Shown: positions 8,766 to 16,180, counted from the first letter of the stretch. The stretch is DNA of 45,848 nt from Clostridiales bacterium (GCA_015056175.1 SVGT01000014.1:1-45848); one strand, 5' to 3'. A program made the numbers and translations. Notes: generated from the letters alone by a model not told the origin.

Positions 8766-9956
8766 TCAGATGAAGCGGGTATTCTTTTTCACCAGATGGC
8801 CTTCCCGCCCGTAGGCGATCAGGCGCTCGTACCGTTCCACCACCTGCTCCATCACCGTGTCCCAGCTGACGGGAATGGTGTCCCGGGCTTCCCTGCCCAC
8901 CCGCCGGAGCAATTCTCCGTCATTCATGGAGGAGAGGATCACCCGGGCAAGATCCCGGCTTTCATCCTCGCACAGGAAGCCGTTTTTGCCGTCCTCAATC
9001 ACTTCCGCGGCGCTGCTTCCCCGCACCATCACGGCAGGGGTATGCATGGCGGCCGCCTCGCGGATCACCATGGGCGCATTATCGTACAGGGAGGGGAAAA
9101 CGAACAGCGACGCCCGCTGATAGAGCCCGTCCAGCACGTTCAGATCCGTCTGATGGCCGATGCGCCGGACAAAATGTCCGATATGCATATCGGCGATCTT
9201 TTTGTCGATCTCCTTTTCATCCGGCCCGCGTCCTGCAAGCAGCAGCGTGAAGCGTTCGCCCTCTTCCTGCAGGAGCTGCGCTGCCTCCAGGATTTTGAGG
9301 ATGTTCTTTTTCCAGTTCATCTGTCCCACAAACAGGAGCAGTTTTTCCTGTTCCGGGATACCAAACATTTCCTCCACCACGGGGATATATTTTTCGTTCT
9401 TTTCCCGGATGTTGACGCCGTTTGGCATCACGTGGATTTCGCCCTGATATCCGTAATCGTGCAGCACCTGCGCCGTATCGTGGCCCACCGCCCACACTTC
9501 ATCGCAGCGGTTGTAAAAATCCACGATGAATTTGACGCCCAGCTGCGCCATGCGCTCGGACTTGGTGGTTTTGAGAAAATCGTCATAATACTTGGAATGG
9601 AACGTGCTCACCAGCGGGATATGGCGGCTGACCGCCAGCCTGAGGGCATCCGAGCCCGCCTTGAAAGGGCTGTGGGCATGGACGATGTCCAGCGGGATCT
9701 GCTTGATGCGCTGGCGGTAATGAATGTCCAGATTGGATTCACCCGTCTTGTACTGGCGGATGCCGGGCACGGTGGTGCCGTAATACTCCAGAAGTTCAAA
9801 GGGATACCCGCCGCGGTAGCCCGTATCGTTCTGGGGCGTTACCACGGTCACCTGATGGCCCATTTTGCACAGCGTTTCGGCATACGCCAGCGACACGCGC
9901 CCCACGCCGTCCACCACAGGAATAAAGGTATCCGTAAACTGACCGATCCGCAGCAT
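8766..9956 (-). CDS. GT4-type glycosyltransferase (diacylglycerol glucosyltransferase-like)
   Basis: The product is 396 residues with the two Rossmann domains of a GT-B enzyme. The N-terminal segment RIGQFTDTFIPVVDGVGRV and HAHSPFKAGSDALRLA resemble Firmicute and mollicute enzymes that glucosylate diacylglycerol. The C-terminal donor domain has FVGQMNWKKNILKILEA, FPSLYDNAPMVIREAAA (the EX7E-like region) and GKNGFLCEDE. A role in membrane glycolipid synthesis is plausible, but transfer to other acceptors is possible. I chose the ATG at 9954-9956 (GGAGG 10 bases upstream) over a TTG two codons earlier. It has its own promoter and terminator. Confidence 0.85.
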   Translation of the reverse strand: MLRIGQFTDTFIPVVDGVGRVSLAYAETLCKMGHQVTVVTPQNDTGYRGGYPFELLEYYGTTVPGIRQYKTGESNLDIHYRQRIKQIPLDIVHAHSPFKAGSDALRLAVSRHIPLVSTFHSKYYDDFLKTTKSERMAQLGVKFIVDFYNRCDEVWAVGHDTAQVLHDYGYQGEIHVMPNGVNIREKNEKYIPVVEEMFGIPEQEKLLLFVGQMNWKKNILKILEAAQLLQEEGERFTLLLAGRGPDEKEIDKKIADMHIGHFVRRIGHQTDLNVLDGLYQRASLFVFPSLYDNAPMVIREAAAMHTPAVMVRGSSAAEVIEDGKNGFLCEDESRDLARVILSSMNDGELLRRVGREARDTIPVSWDTVMEQVVERYERLIAYGREGHLVKKNTRFI

Positions 9957-9975
9957 AACCAATTTGCCTCCATCT

Positions 9976-10031
9976 GGCCCGCTTCACGCAGGCCGCAACA
10001 AGCATTATACTGTTTTTTCCAATAAAATCAA
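9976..10031 (-). promoter_or_regulatory. Promoter and leader hairpin of the glycosyltransferase gene
   Basis: -35 TTGATT (10026-10031), 16-base spacer, -10 TATAAT (10004-10009). A 7-pair leader hairpin (9976-9982 with 9988-9994) lies between the start point and the ribosome site. The remaining spacer, 10032-10092, holds no recognisable terminator for the ATPase gene upstream. Confidence 0.75.
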
Positions 10032-10092
10032 CCGGATTCGCTCGACAATAAAAGGCAACTGTGTACGGAATATGGCAGTATCGTGTCACATT

Positions 10093-11151
10093 TTACATGT
10101 TCAGATCGTCTCCGTCCCGCTGTGCGGCAGCCTGAAGCACGTCGTCCTTCGTCAGCTGCATCAGCTTTTCCCTTGTCATTTCGCCTTTTTCTCCCGCCAG
10201 ACGGTTTGCCTGCCGGGCAATGGTCTTTTCAAACAGGTTGCGCACGCCGCGGGCATTGCCAAAGCCCTTCACATCCTCCCGGCTTTCCTTTTCCAGGATG
10301 GCAGCCAGTTCCTTTTTGCCCTCGTCATCCAGCGTATAGCCGCCCTGACTGCAGCGCATGTCAAAGATGGCCGTCATTTCCTCCACGGTATAATCCGGGA
10401 AATGAATGAAACGGTTGAAGCGGGATTCCAGACCGGGATTGGAATGGAGGAACTCCTGCATGGGCTCGATATAGCCCGCCACAATGACCACCAGATCATC
10501 CCGGTTATCTTCCATCATTTTCAGCAGCGTGTCCACCGCTTCCTGGCCGTAATCGTTTTCGCCCCGGCCCGTCAGCGTATAGGCTTCATCGATAAACAGC
10601 ACGCCGCCAAGAGCCTTTTCCACCACAGCTTTGGTTTTTTCCGCCGTCTGGCCCACGTACCCTGCCACGAGCCCTGCCCGGTCCACTTCCACAAGCTGAC
10701 CCTTGCTCAACACGCCCAGCACCTTGTAAATGCGGCTCATGAGCCTTGCGATCATGGTTTTGCCCGTGCCGGGGTTGCCGGAAAACACCATATGCAGGGA
10801 AAGCTCGGGAGAAGGCAGATCCATTTCCCTGCGCTTTTTGCACACCGTGACCCAGTTGATCAGGCTGCTGACCTCGCTCTTCACGCTGTCAAGGCCGATG
10901 TAGGAAGCAAGCTCCTTTTGCAAATCCTCCAGCGTTTCCTGTTTTTCTTCCTTGTTTTCAGCTTTCTGCTCCGTTTTTGCAGCATCCGCCTGATGCTTTT
11001 CGGCTTCTTCCATATGGCGGGCAGGCAATTGGGTGCCACCCTCCCCGTCCTCATCTCCCCACAGATCGCGGGTGATGGCGTGCATCTGCCTGCGGAGGAG
11101 GTCCTGCATCACTTCATTCTGCAGCTGGATAATTTCATCTTTCCGGTCCAT
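10093..11151 (-). CDS. AAA+ ATPase of the CbbX/SpoVK type
   Basis: The product is 352 residues. A charged, low-complexity linker (about 40-75, rich in Glu, Lys, Gln and Ala) precedes one AAA+ module with Walker A GNPGTGKT at 125-132, pore-loop segment GLVAGYVGQTAEKT at 160-173, Walker B LFIDEA at 185-190, and the SRFNRFIHFPDY and FGNARGVRNLFE regions of the lid. This matches the family that includes sporulation protein SpoVK and the Rubisco activase CbbX: hexameric remodelling ATPases. The client is unknown and no Rubisco or sporulation gene is nearby. The ATG at 11149-11151 is preceded by GGAG that overlaps the end of the zinc-ribbon gene, 4 bases upstream. Third gene of the unit starting at 11920. 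Confidence 0.85.
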   Translation of the reverse strand: MDRKDEIIQLQNEVMQDLLRRQMHAITRDLWGDEDGEGGTQLPARHMEEAEKHQADAAKTEQKAENKEEKQETLEDLQKELASYIGLDSVKSEVSSLINWVTVCKKRREMDLPSPELSLHMVFSGNPGTGKTMIARLMSRIYKVLGVLSKGQLVEVDRAGLVAGYVGQTAEKTKAVVEKALGGVLFIDEAYTLTGRGENDYGQEAVDTLLKMMEDNRDDLVVIVAGYIEPMQEFLHSNPGLESRFNRFIHFPDYTVEEMTAIFDMRCSQGGYTLDDEGKKELAAILEKESREDVKGFGNARGVRNLFEKTIARQANRLAGEKGEMTREKLMQLTKDDVLQAAAQRDGDDLNM

Positions 11152-11155
11152 GGGG

Positions 11156-11344
11156 TTACTCCTTCTTTCCCGCATCCTTTTGGGCGGCATTGGCCTGCTT
11201 CATGGCCAGAATGCTCTCCCTGCTCAGCACGCTGTCCGTACCCAGACAGGCACTGCACCGCCTGAGACAGGACGGACACACGCAGGACGCATCACTTTCA
11301 GCATGGATCATAAAATCTCCGCATACGGGACAACTGCAGCGCAT
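11156..11344 (-). CDS. Small zinc-ribbon protein, function unknown
   Basis: The product is 62 residues and is nearly all metal-site: CSCPVCGDF at the start, then CVCPSCLRRCSACLG. The spacing suggests two zinc knuckles. The rest is a short helical, Ala/Lys-rich tail. The ATG at 11342-11344 has GGAGG 7 bases upstream. It lies 15 bases after the secreted-protein gene and 4 bases before the AAA+ ATPase gene, so the three are almost certainly co-transcribed. It may act as an adaptor for the ATPase, which is inference from position only. Confidence 0.75.
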   Translation of the reverse strand: MRCSCPVCGDFMIHAESDASCVCPSCLRRCSACLGTDSVLSRESILAMKQANAAQKDAGKKE

Positions 11345-11359
11345 AAAACTTCCTCCCAA

Positions 11360-11920
11360 TCAAAACAGTTCATCGTTAAAGGTAATGCTTTTGAGCAGCG
11401 TTTCCAGTTCCGCCAGCTGACGCGCGCCGGTATCCAGCAGCGCCTGATCGGAATAGGCGTAGAACAAAAGCGTACATCCGCCCAGCATGGTATCGGCATA
11501 ATAATACCCGCCTGCGCCGTCATCCACATAAAAAATGAGGAACAGCGCATTGCCCTGATCGTTCCCAACGCCCTTCACATATTCGCAGGACAGCGTATCG
11601 TCCGCCCGCTCCAGCATGCCCATCAGTTCCGCCAGGTACCCGTAGTACTCGCTGTTCATCTGCGTGGGTACGGAAAAATCCTCATAATAGGCGCGGTCGT
11701 CGGAAATGGAGATCTCGATCAGGGACGTATAGGTTTCAAAGGCGCCCAGCACCTTAAAATCCTCCGTGCTGCTGTCCAGGCCGAAGTTCTCATCCAGCTC
11801 CCAGGTGTCCGGATACCGGACGCTGAACGCGCCGGCAAAATCATGCTCCAAAGCGCAGGCAAAAGTCCATTGCAGCATAAGGCACACGGTAAGCAGCAGG
11901 AGTATCCGTTTTTTCAGCAT
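11360..11920 (-). CDS. Secreted protein of unknown function
   Basis: The product is 186 residues with a clear signal peptide: basic LKKR, a hydrophobic stretch to about residue 20, then AxA-type cleavage near FACA (residues 20-23). A Cys at 22 makes a lipoprotein conceivable, but the preceding residues are not a good lipobox. The mature domain is acidic and aromatic (SVRYPDTWELDENFG; later FLIFYVDDGAGGYYYADT), resembling small extracellular proteins with a PsbP/photosystem-like or DUF1795-like beta fold. I cannot name the family. The ATG follows GGAGGCGCCAAG. First gene of the three-gene unit with the zinc-ribbon protein and the AAA+ ATPase. Confidence 0.75.
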   Translation of the reverse strand: MLKKRILLLLTVCLMLQWTFACALEHDFAGAFSVRYPDTWELDENFGLDSSTEDFKVLGAFETYTSLIEISISDDRAYYEDFSVPTQMNSEYYGYLAELMGMLERADDTLSCEYVKGVGNDQGNALFLIFYVDDGAGGYYYADTMLGGCTLLFYAYSDQALLDTGARQLAELETLLKSITFNDELF

Positions 11921-11952
11921 CTTGGCGCCTCCTCACTTGTATATCTGCACAA

Positions 11953-11961
11953 ATTATATCA
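11953..11961 (-). promoter_or_regulatory. Extended -10 promoter for the secreted protein/zinc ribbon/AAA+ unit
   Basis: TGATATAAT on the minus strand gives an extended -10. The -35 position has only a weak match (TGGAAA-like). It lies back to back with the plus-strand promoter at 12017-12045. Confidence 0.65.
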
Positions 11962-12016
11962 CATATCCCCTGCTTTTTCCACCGTCTGCAGGGAATATTG
12001 CCCATTCCCCTTCGCA

Positions 12017-12045
12017 TTGCCTTTTTGCCGCTTTTGCCGTATAAT
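12017..12045 (+). promoter_or_regulatory. Sigma-A promoter of the membrane protein/86-residue protein/gtrA unit
   Basis: -35 TTGCCT (12017-12022), 17-base spacer, -10 TATAAT (12040-12045), 37 bases before the ATG. Confidence 0.8.
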
Positions 12046-12082
12046 GAAGCCAACCGATAAATGTGATTCCGGAGGTACCTGT

Positions 12083-14086
12083 ATGGCGGCTCTCGCCTTC
12101 TTATTTGTATTTATGCTCTCGGGCGCCCTGATCGTCCGCTTTCTGCTGCCCCGAGTGGCGTTCACCGCCAGGCTCTGGCTGGGCATGTGCCTGGGCATCC
12201 TGCTGATGATGTGGCTGCCCTTCCTGATGGGCTTCATGTTGGATTTTACATTGAAAGCGCACCTGCTTTCCCTCATCCCCCTTGCGCTCGTCACCGGCGG
12301 CGCATATTTTCTCCGCGACAAACGGGAAGCCAAGGGCTGGAACGAGGATGAAAAGCGCCTGTGCCTGTCGCTTTTGCTTGTTGCGCTGCCGCTTAGCATC
12401 CTGGGCGGCTATCTGCAGCACACCCACAACATCCGCCCGGCTGCGGACGGAAGTTTGCACGTAGGCCAGAGCACCTACGGCGATCTGAACCTTCACCTTG
12501 GCATCATCACCTCCATGCGCAATGCCGCATTGCCCGCCGATTACAGCATCTTCCCGGGCGCGCAGCTCTCCTACCCTTTCCTGATGGACAGTTTCTCCAC
12601 CTCCTTCATGCTGCTGGGCACGTCGCTGCGCTTTGCGGTGGTCATGCCGGGCACGCTGATGATGGCGCTCACCTTTTCCGGATACATGATCCTTGCCCGC
12701 CGCATGGCGGATACCAAAGGCGGCGCCATCCTGGCAACGCTGCTCTTTTTCCTCAACGGCGGCCTGGGGTTCCTATATGTGTTTGATATGCAGGGCGTGG
12801 CCACCGGCGTGTACGGCGACGGCCAGCTGCAAAGCGTCAGCGGCCTGTGGAACCGCATCCGAAATGTGCTGGACGGCTGGTACCAGGCGCCCACCAACCA
12901 TGCGGAGTTTACCACCTATAACCTGCGCTGGAGCAATGTGATCTGCGATATGCTCATCCCCCAGCGTACCATTCTGGGCGGCTGGTGTCAGCTGCTCCCC
13001 TGCATGTATCTGCTTTATGACGCCCTGTGCCCCACAAACGGACTCCCCTGCCGTCCGGAAAACAGCCGTGCCTATAACCTGCGCACCCTGATCCTGCTGG
13101 GCGTCTGGGCAGGCGCGCTGCCCCTTCTGCACACCCATTCCTTCCTGGCCCTGGGGCTTATGAGCGCAGGCTTTATGCTCTACGATCTTTGCCACGCGGG
13201 CAGGGAATGGAAACAGGCGCTCATCTCCTGGCTGATCTACGGCCTCATCGCCGTGGTGCTGGCTGCGCCCCAATTGTTCACCTGGACCTTCAAACAGGCC
13301 ACCGGCAGCGAGGGCTTCCTCTCCTTCCACTTCAACTGGGTGAACAACTCCTATTCCAACGGGCTGCGCGACGGGTATCTGTGGTTCTACGTCAAGAACG
13401 TAGGCCTGCCCTTTATCCTGCTGCTGCTTGCACTGCTGGAAAAAAATCCCAAGCGGCGCTTCCTGGCAAGCGGCGCCTTTGCCATCTTTCTCGTGGCAGA
13501 GTTCATCCAGTTCCAGCCCAACGAGTATGATAACAACAAGCTGTTCTACGTGTGGTACATGCTCTGCGCCGTCATCGTCGGCGATTATATGGTGGAATTG
13601 TACCGCAAGCTCCAGGGCATCCGCGCACGCCGTGTGATGGCGGTGATCACCCTGTTTGTATGCTTTGCTTCCGCCGTGCTCACCGTCGCCCGCGAATGCG
13701 TCAGCGATTATCAGACCTTCTCCTTCCAGGATGTGGAGGCTGCCGAATTCATCGAGGAAAACACCCCTGCGGACGCCGTGTTCATGACCTGGACCCAGCA
13801 CATCAACCCCGTCAGCGCCCTGACCGGACGCACCATCGTGTGCGGCCCCGCCCTGTGGCTTAGCTTCCACGGTCTGGATATCACACAGCGCACCAATGAG
13901 ATCTATGATTTTTACATGGATCCCGCAAATGAAGGGGATACCCTTGAAAAATACGGCGTCGACTACATCTTTGTCAGCAGCTACGAGCGGGCCAACTGCT
14001 ACGTGAATACCCTGGCCCTTGAAAACAATTTTACCAAAGTGTTTGAAAGCAGCTATGGCGATATCGCCATCTACGCCGTGGAGTAA
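12083..14086 (+). CDS. Large polytopic membrane protein, GT-C glycosyltransferase-like
   Basis: The product is 667 residues with roughly a dozen hydrophobic segments. An extracytoplasmic loop after the early membrane segments carries YGDLNLHLGIITS (about 132-144) and FPGAQLSYPFLMDSFST (about 157-173). The acidic residue in the first large loop and the YPFL motif are typical of uncharacterised GT-C-fold proteins that use polyprenyl-linked sugars. A C-terminal soluble-looking part (after about 560) has EFIEENTPADAVFMTW and GVDYIFVSSYERAN, like the tails of such proteins. The ATG has GGAGG 7 bases upstream. It leads an operon with gtrA, which fits lipid-linked sugar transfer outside the membrane. 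Substrate and acceptor are unknown. Confidence 0.75.
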   Translation: MAALAFLFVFMLSGALIVRFLLPRVAFTARLWLGMCLGILLMMWLPFLMGFMLDFTLKAHLLSLIPLALVTGGAYFLRDKREAKGWNEDEKRLCLSLLLVALPLSILGGYLQHTHNIRPAADGSLHVGQSTYGDLNLHLGIITSMRNAALPADYSIFPGAQLSYPFLMDSFSTSFMLLGTSLRFAVVMPGTLMMALTFSGYMILARRMADTKGGAILATLLFFLNGGLGFLYVFDMQGVATGVYGDGQLQSVSGLWNRIRNVLDGWYQAPTNHAEFTTYNLRWSNVICDMLIPQRTILGGWCQLLPCMYLLYDALCPTNGLPCRPENSRAYNLRTLILLGVWAGALPLLHTHSFLALGLMSAGFMLYDLCHAGREWKQALISWLIYGLIAVVLAAPQLFTWTFKQATGSEGFLSFHFNWVNNSYSNGLRDGYLWFYVKNVGLPFILLLLALLEKNPKRRFLASGAFAIFLVAEFIQFQPNEYDNNKLFYVWYMLCAVIVGDYMVELYRKLQGIRARRVMAVITLFVCFASAVLTVARECVSDYQTFSFQDVEAAEFIEENTPADAVFMTWTQHINPVSALTGRTIVCGPALWLSFHGLDITQRTNEIYDFYMDPANEGDTLEKYGVDYIFVSSYERANCYVNTLALENNFTKVFESSYGDIAIYAVE

Positions 14087-14091
14087 CAGCG

Positions 14092-14352
14092 ATGGAAAGA
14101 TTTTTTGTCTATTCCAAAGAGCACAACAAGCCCATCCGGCTGCTGGTGCAGATGAACCCCGGAGAAAGGATGCAGTACCTTACCTGCATCGTGCTAAGCT
14201 GGGATGCGGAAAAGGTCTTCTACATCCGCGCAAGGAAATGCGACCAGGGCAAGCCGCCCCGGGAGATTCCCCTCAGCCAGATCTTCTCTGCCGATTACGC
14301 CCGGGGCGATCACGGCGATACGCTGCAATTTCAGGAGGAAAGCAAACCATGA
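14092..14352 (+). CDS. Small cytoplasmic protein of unknown function
   Basis: The product is 86 residues with no signal peptide or membrane segment. It begins MERFFVYSKEHNKPIRLL, and its centre reads as short beta strands (TCIVLSWDAEKVFYIRARK), ending in IPLSQIFSADYARGDHGD. The pattern recalls small all-beta domains of the YolD/WYL-like kind, but I do not recognise a family. The ATG is 5 bases after the membrane protein stop, with GGAG 8 bases upstream. Its TGA overlaps the gtrA ATG by 4 bases, so all three genes appear translationally linked. The tight packing suggests a role with the membrane pair, for example sensing or regulating lipid-linked sugar flow; this is inference. Confidence 0.7.
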   Translation: MERFFVYSKEHNKPIRLLVQMNPGERMQYLTCIVLSWDAEKVFYIRARKCDQGKPPREIPLSQIFSADYARGDHGDTLQFQEESKP

Positions 14353-14810
14353 TGACAAAAATCAAAGCCCTTTTGAAGGACCCCAAAATGCAGGAGATGA
14401 TCTCCTACGTATTTTTCGGCGTGCTGACCACGCTGGTCAACTGGTGCGTGTACGTATTTTTGACCTGGGTGCTGGGTATGCAGACCCATGCCCGGGGAAG
14501 CGCCGCATACGTGCTCATCGGCAATGCCGCCACGCTCTGCGCCTGGGTGCTCTCCGTGCTCTTCGCCTTTTTCACCAACAAGCGCTATGTGTTCAAAAGC
14601 GGCGCCACCCGCCAAAATGGCGCGTGGAAGGAATTTATCCTATTCATTTCCGCCCGTGTGGTGGGGTATTTCCTCTTTGATATGCTCATCTATACCGCGC
14701 TGCTCTACCTGATGAACGATAAGCTGGATAAGCTGCTCATGAACGTGCTGGTGATCATTTTCAACTACGTGGCCAGCAAATGGGTGGTGTTCCGCAAGAA
14801 ACGCGCGTAA
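14349..14810 (+). CDS. GtrA family membrane protein
   Basis: The product is 153 residues with four hydrophobic segments. The diagnostic GtrA features are visible: an early segment YVFFGVLTTLVNWCVYVFLTW, a middle FAFFTNKRYVFKS and a C-terminal NYVASKWVVFRKK. GtrA proteins are thought to flip undecaprenyl-phosphate-linked sugars or otherwise support cell-surface glycosylation. The ATG at 14349 overlaps the stop of the 86-residue gene (ATGA), and a strong AGGAGG lies upstream. No terminator is visible after it, so some transcripts may continue into the phosphoribosyltransferase gene. Confidence 0.9.
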   Translation: MMTKIKALLKDPKMQEMISYVFFGVLTTLVNWCVYVFLTWVLGMQTHARGSAAYVLIGNAATLCAWVLSVLFAFFTNKRYVFKSGATRQNGAWKEFILFISARVVGYFLFDMLIYTALLYLMNDKLDKLLMNVLVIIFNYVASKWVVFRKKRA

Positions 14811-14819
14811 AGATAGCGG

Positions 14820-14849
14820 TTGACAATTCTCTTTTCCAATGTATATAAT
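14820..14849 (+). promoter_or_regulatory. Consensus sigma-A promoter of the phosphoribosyltransferase gene
   Basis: Perfect -35 TTGACA (14820-14825) and perfect -10 TATAAT (14844-14849) separated by 18 bases. This is the best hexamer pair in the window. Confidence 0.9.
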
Positions 14850-14895
14850 GGTACGTATGCCAAATTCCGTAAGTTTCGTCAAAGGAGTTGTGACC

Positions 14896-15456
14896 ATGGA
14901 ACTTTCACATAAGATGATCATTGCCGGCGTGGAACGCCATCTGCCCCTGTGCCGCGTGACGGACGATTTGTACATCGGCGCCTTCGTCATCTTTGGCGAC
15001 GTGGAACTGACCTGTGCCTGCGCCCGCGACCTGCTCAAAAAAGCCCCTGAGCACGATATCATCATCACCGCGGAAAGCAAGGGCATCCCCCTGGCCTACG
15101 AAATGGCCCGTCAGGAGGGCGTCAACCACTATCTCATCGCCCGCAAGAAGCCCAAGCTGTACATGAAAAACGTGTTCAAAACGGTGGTCAACTCCATCAC
15201 CACCGAGGGCGAGCAGATCCTCTGCATCGACCAGAAGGATGCGGATGATATGCGCGGCAAGCGCGTGCTGATCGTGGACGACGTGATCAGCACCGGCGAA
15301 AGCCTGAAGGCTGTGGAAAAGCTGGTGCTGGAAGCCGGCGGCAATATCGTGGGCAAGATGGCCATTCTGGCCGAAGGTGACGCCCAGGAGCGCCCCGACA
15401 TCATCTATCTGGAAAAACTGCCCCTGTTCAATCCGGACGGCAGCATCAAGGCGTAA
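14896..15456 (+). CDS. Phosphoribosyltransferase, adenine/purine type
   Basis: The product is 186 residues of the type I PRTase fold. The PRPP-binding loop VLIVDDVISTGES lies at 124-136. TAESKGIPLAYEMAR (about 58-72) matches the region in adenine phosphoribosyltransferases that precedes the substrate site, and LIARKKPKLYMK follows. A role in salvaging a purine base to its nucleotide is likely. A regulatory PRTase domain protein is the alternative, because some residues around the base site differ from well-known Apt proteins. I chose the ATG at 14896 because AAAGGAG is 8 bases upstream; the longer frame would start inside the promoter. Confidence 0.8.
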   Translation: MELSHKMIIAGVERHLPLCRVTDDLYIGAFVIFGDVELTCACARDLLKKAPEHDIIITAESKGIPLAYEMARQEGVNHYLIARKKPKLYMKNVFKTVVNSITTEGEQILCIDQKDADDMRGKRVLIVDDVISTGESLKAVEKLVLEAGGNIVGKMAILAEGDAQERPDIIYLEKLPLFNPDGSIKA

Positions 15457-15460
15457 TTTT

Positions 15461-15480
15461 CCGTGGGAAACGCGGTTTTT
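15461..15480 (+). terminator. Short terminator after the phosphoribosyltransferase gene
   Basis: A 5-pair stem CCGTG/CGCGG (one G-T) with a GGAAA loop, followed by five T, starting 5 bases past the stop. The stem is short, so efficiency is uncertain. Confidence 0.5.
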
Positions 15481-15505
15481 CGCCCGATTTTCCACAAAAA
15501 AATGC

Positions 15506-15534
15506 TTGCAATCACAGCATCCCTATGATATAAT
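15506..15534 (+). promoter_or_regulatory. Strong promoter of rpmB
   Basis: -35 TTGCAA (15506-15511), 17-base spacer, -10 TATAAT (15529-15534) with an upstream TG, giving an extended -10. Confidence 0.85.
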
Positions 15535-15552
15535 AGTCAAGCTGTAATGATT

Positions 15553-15595
15553 GGAATGTACTGCGGCCCTTCAGCTGCATGATCATGAACATTCC
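15553..15595 (+). other. Structured leader of rpmB mRNA
   Basis: GGAATGT (15553-15559) pairs with ACATTCC (15589-15595), enclosing a GCGGC/GCTGC helix (15563-15567 with 15574-15578). The right arm ends 2 bases before the GGAGG ribosome site at 15598. This could be an autoregulatory site for L28 or simply a stabilising leader fold. Confidence 0.4.
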
Positions 15596-15611
15596 CTTGG
15601 AGGTAAGATTT

Positions 15612-15863
15612 ATGGGTAAGTTTTGCGAAGTATGCGAAAAGGGCCTCATGTCCGGCCATAACGTGAGCCACTCCAACCGCAAGAGCAACCGTCGTTGGGC
15701 TCCCAACGTGCAGAAGGTGCATGTGCTGGTTGATGGCAAGCCCACTCACCTGAACGTGTGCACCCGCTGCCTGCGTTCCGGCAAGGTCGTGCGCGCCATG
15801 CATGAAATCAAGGTCGTCGAAGAAGCCCCCGTGGCCGAAGTCGCCGTCGTTGAAGAAGCGTAA
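15612..15863 (+). CDS. rpmB: 50S ribosomal protein L28
   Basis: The product is 83 residues. It is the zinc-binding form, with cysteines at 5, 8, 50 and 53 (CEVC and CTRC). The family core GHNVSHSNRKSNRRWAPNVQ is present. A Val/Glu/Ala-rich acidic tail (about residues 68-83) extends beyond the usual 60-odd-residue bacterial L28. The ATG at 15612 follows GGAGG. It has its own promoter and terminator and faces the housekeeping superoperon head-on, as rpmB does next to the rpe cluster in Bacillus. Confidence 0.96.
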   Translation: MGKFCEVCEKGLMSGHNVSHSNRKSNRRWAPNVQKVHVLVDGKPTHLNVCTRCLRSGKVVRAMHEIKVVEEAPVAEVAVVEEA

Positions 15864-15883
15864 CTGATTTTCGCTGCACAATA

Positions 15884-15912
15884 AGACCGTCCCGTTATGG
15901 GGCGGTCTTTTT
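15884..15912 (+). terminator. Intrinsic terminator of rpmB
   Basis: A 10-pair stem (AGACCGTCCC with GGGGCGGTCT, one G-T) with a 5-base loop, followed by TTTTG. Its 3' arm and T-run are the first unit of the tandem repeat that follows. Confidence 0.88.
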
Positions 15913-16020
15913 GTTGTGGGCGGACTTTTTGTTATGGGCGGACTTTTTGTTATGGGACGGTCTTTTTGCTGTGGGCGGACTTTTTATTATGGGGCGTTTG
16001 TCAGGTTATGGAGCGATCAT
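15895..16020. repeat. Imperfect 18-19 base tandem repeat derived from the rpmB terminator
   Basis: Five clear units of the form TTATGGGCGGACTTTTTG start at 15895, 15914, 15932, 15950 and 15969. Two decaying units follow at 15987 and 16006. Unit 1 is the loop, 3' arm and T-run of the rpmB terminator, so the array looks like slippage or duplication of the terminator's downstream half. The rest of the 325-base gene-free spacer (to 16145) shows nothing else that I can support; a plus-strand open frame across it is just the repeat read in one frame. Confidence 0.85.
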
Positions 16021-16145
16021 TCGCTTGGCGCAGCCCTCTTGCCTGACATGGGGCGTCCTGTGTTATGGCAAACTTGAAGAAATCTGCCGGCAGGGTCGCA
16101 AGCAGAACCTCATGCTCCGTCCCCCTCCCCTCCCTGCGTCCATCC

Positions 16146-16180
16146 AAAAGCGGTCCCCGGCACATGTCCGGAGACCGCTT
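16146..16180 (-). terminator. Intrinsic terminator of the hisS-end of the superoperon
   Basis: AAGCGGTC pairs with GACCGCTT, extended by CCGG/CCGG across one mismatch. TTTT follows on the minus strand. It starts 8 bases past the hisS stop. Confidence 0.85.
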
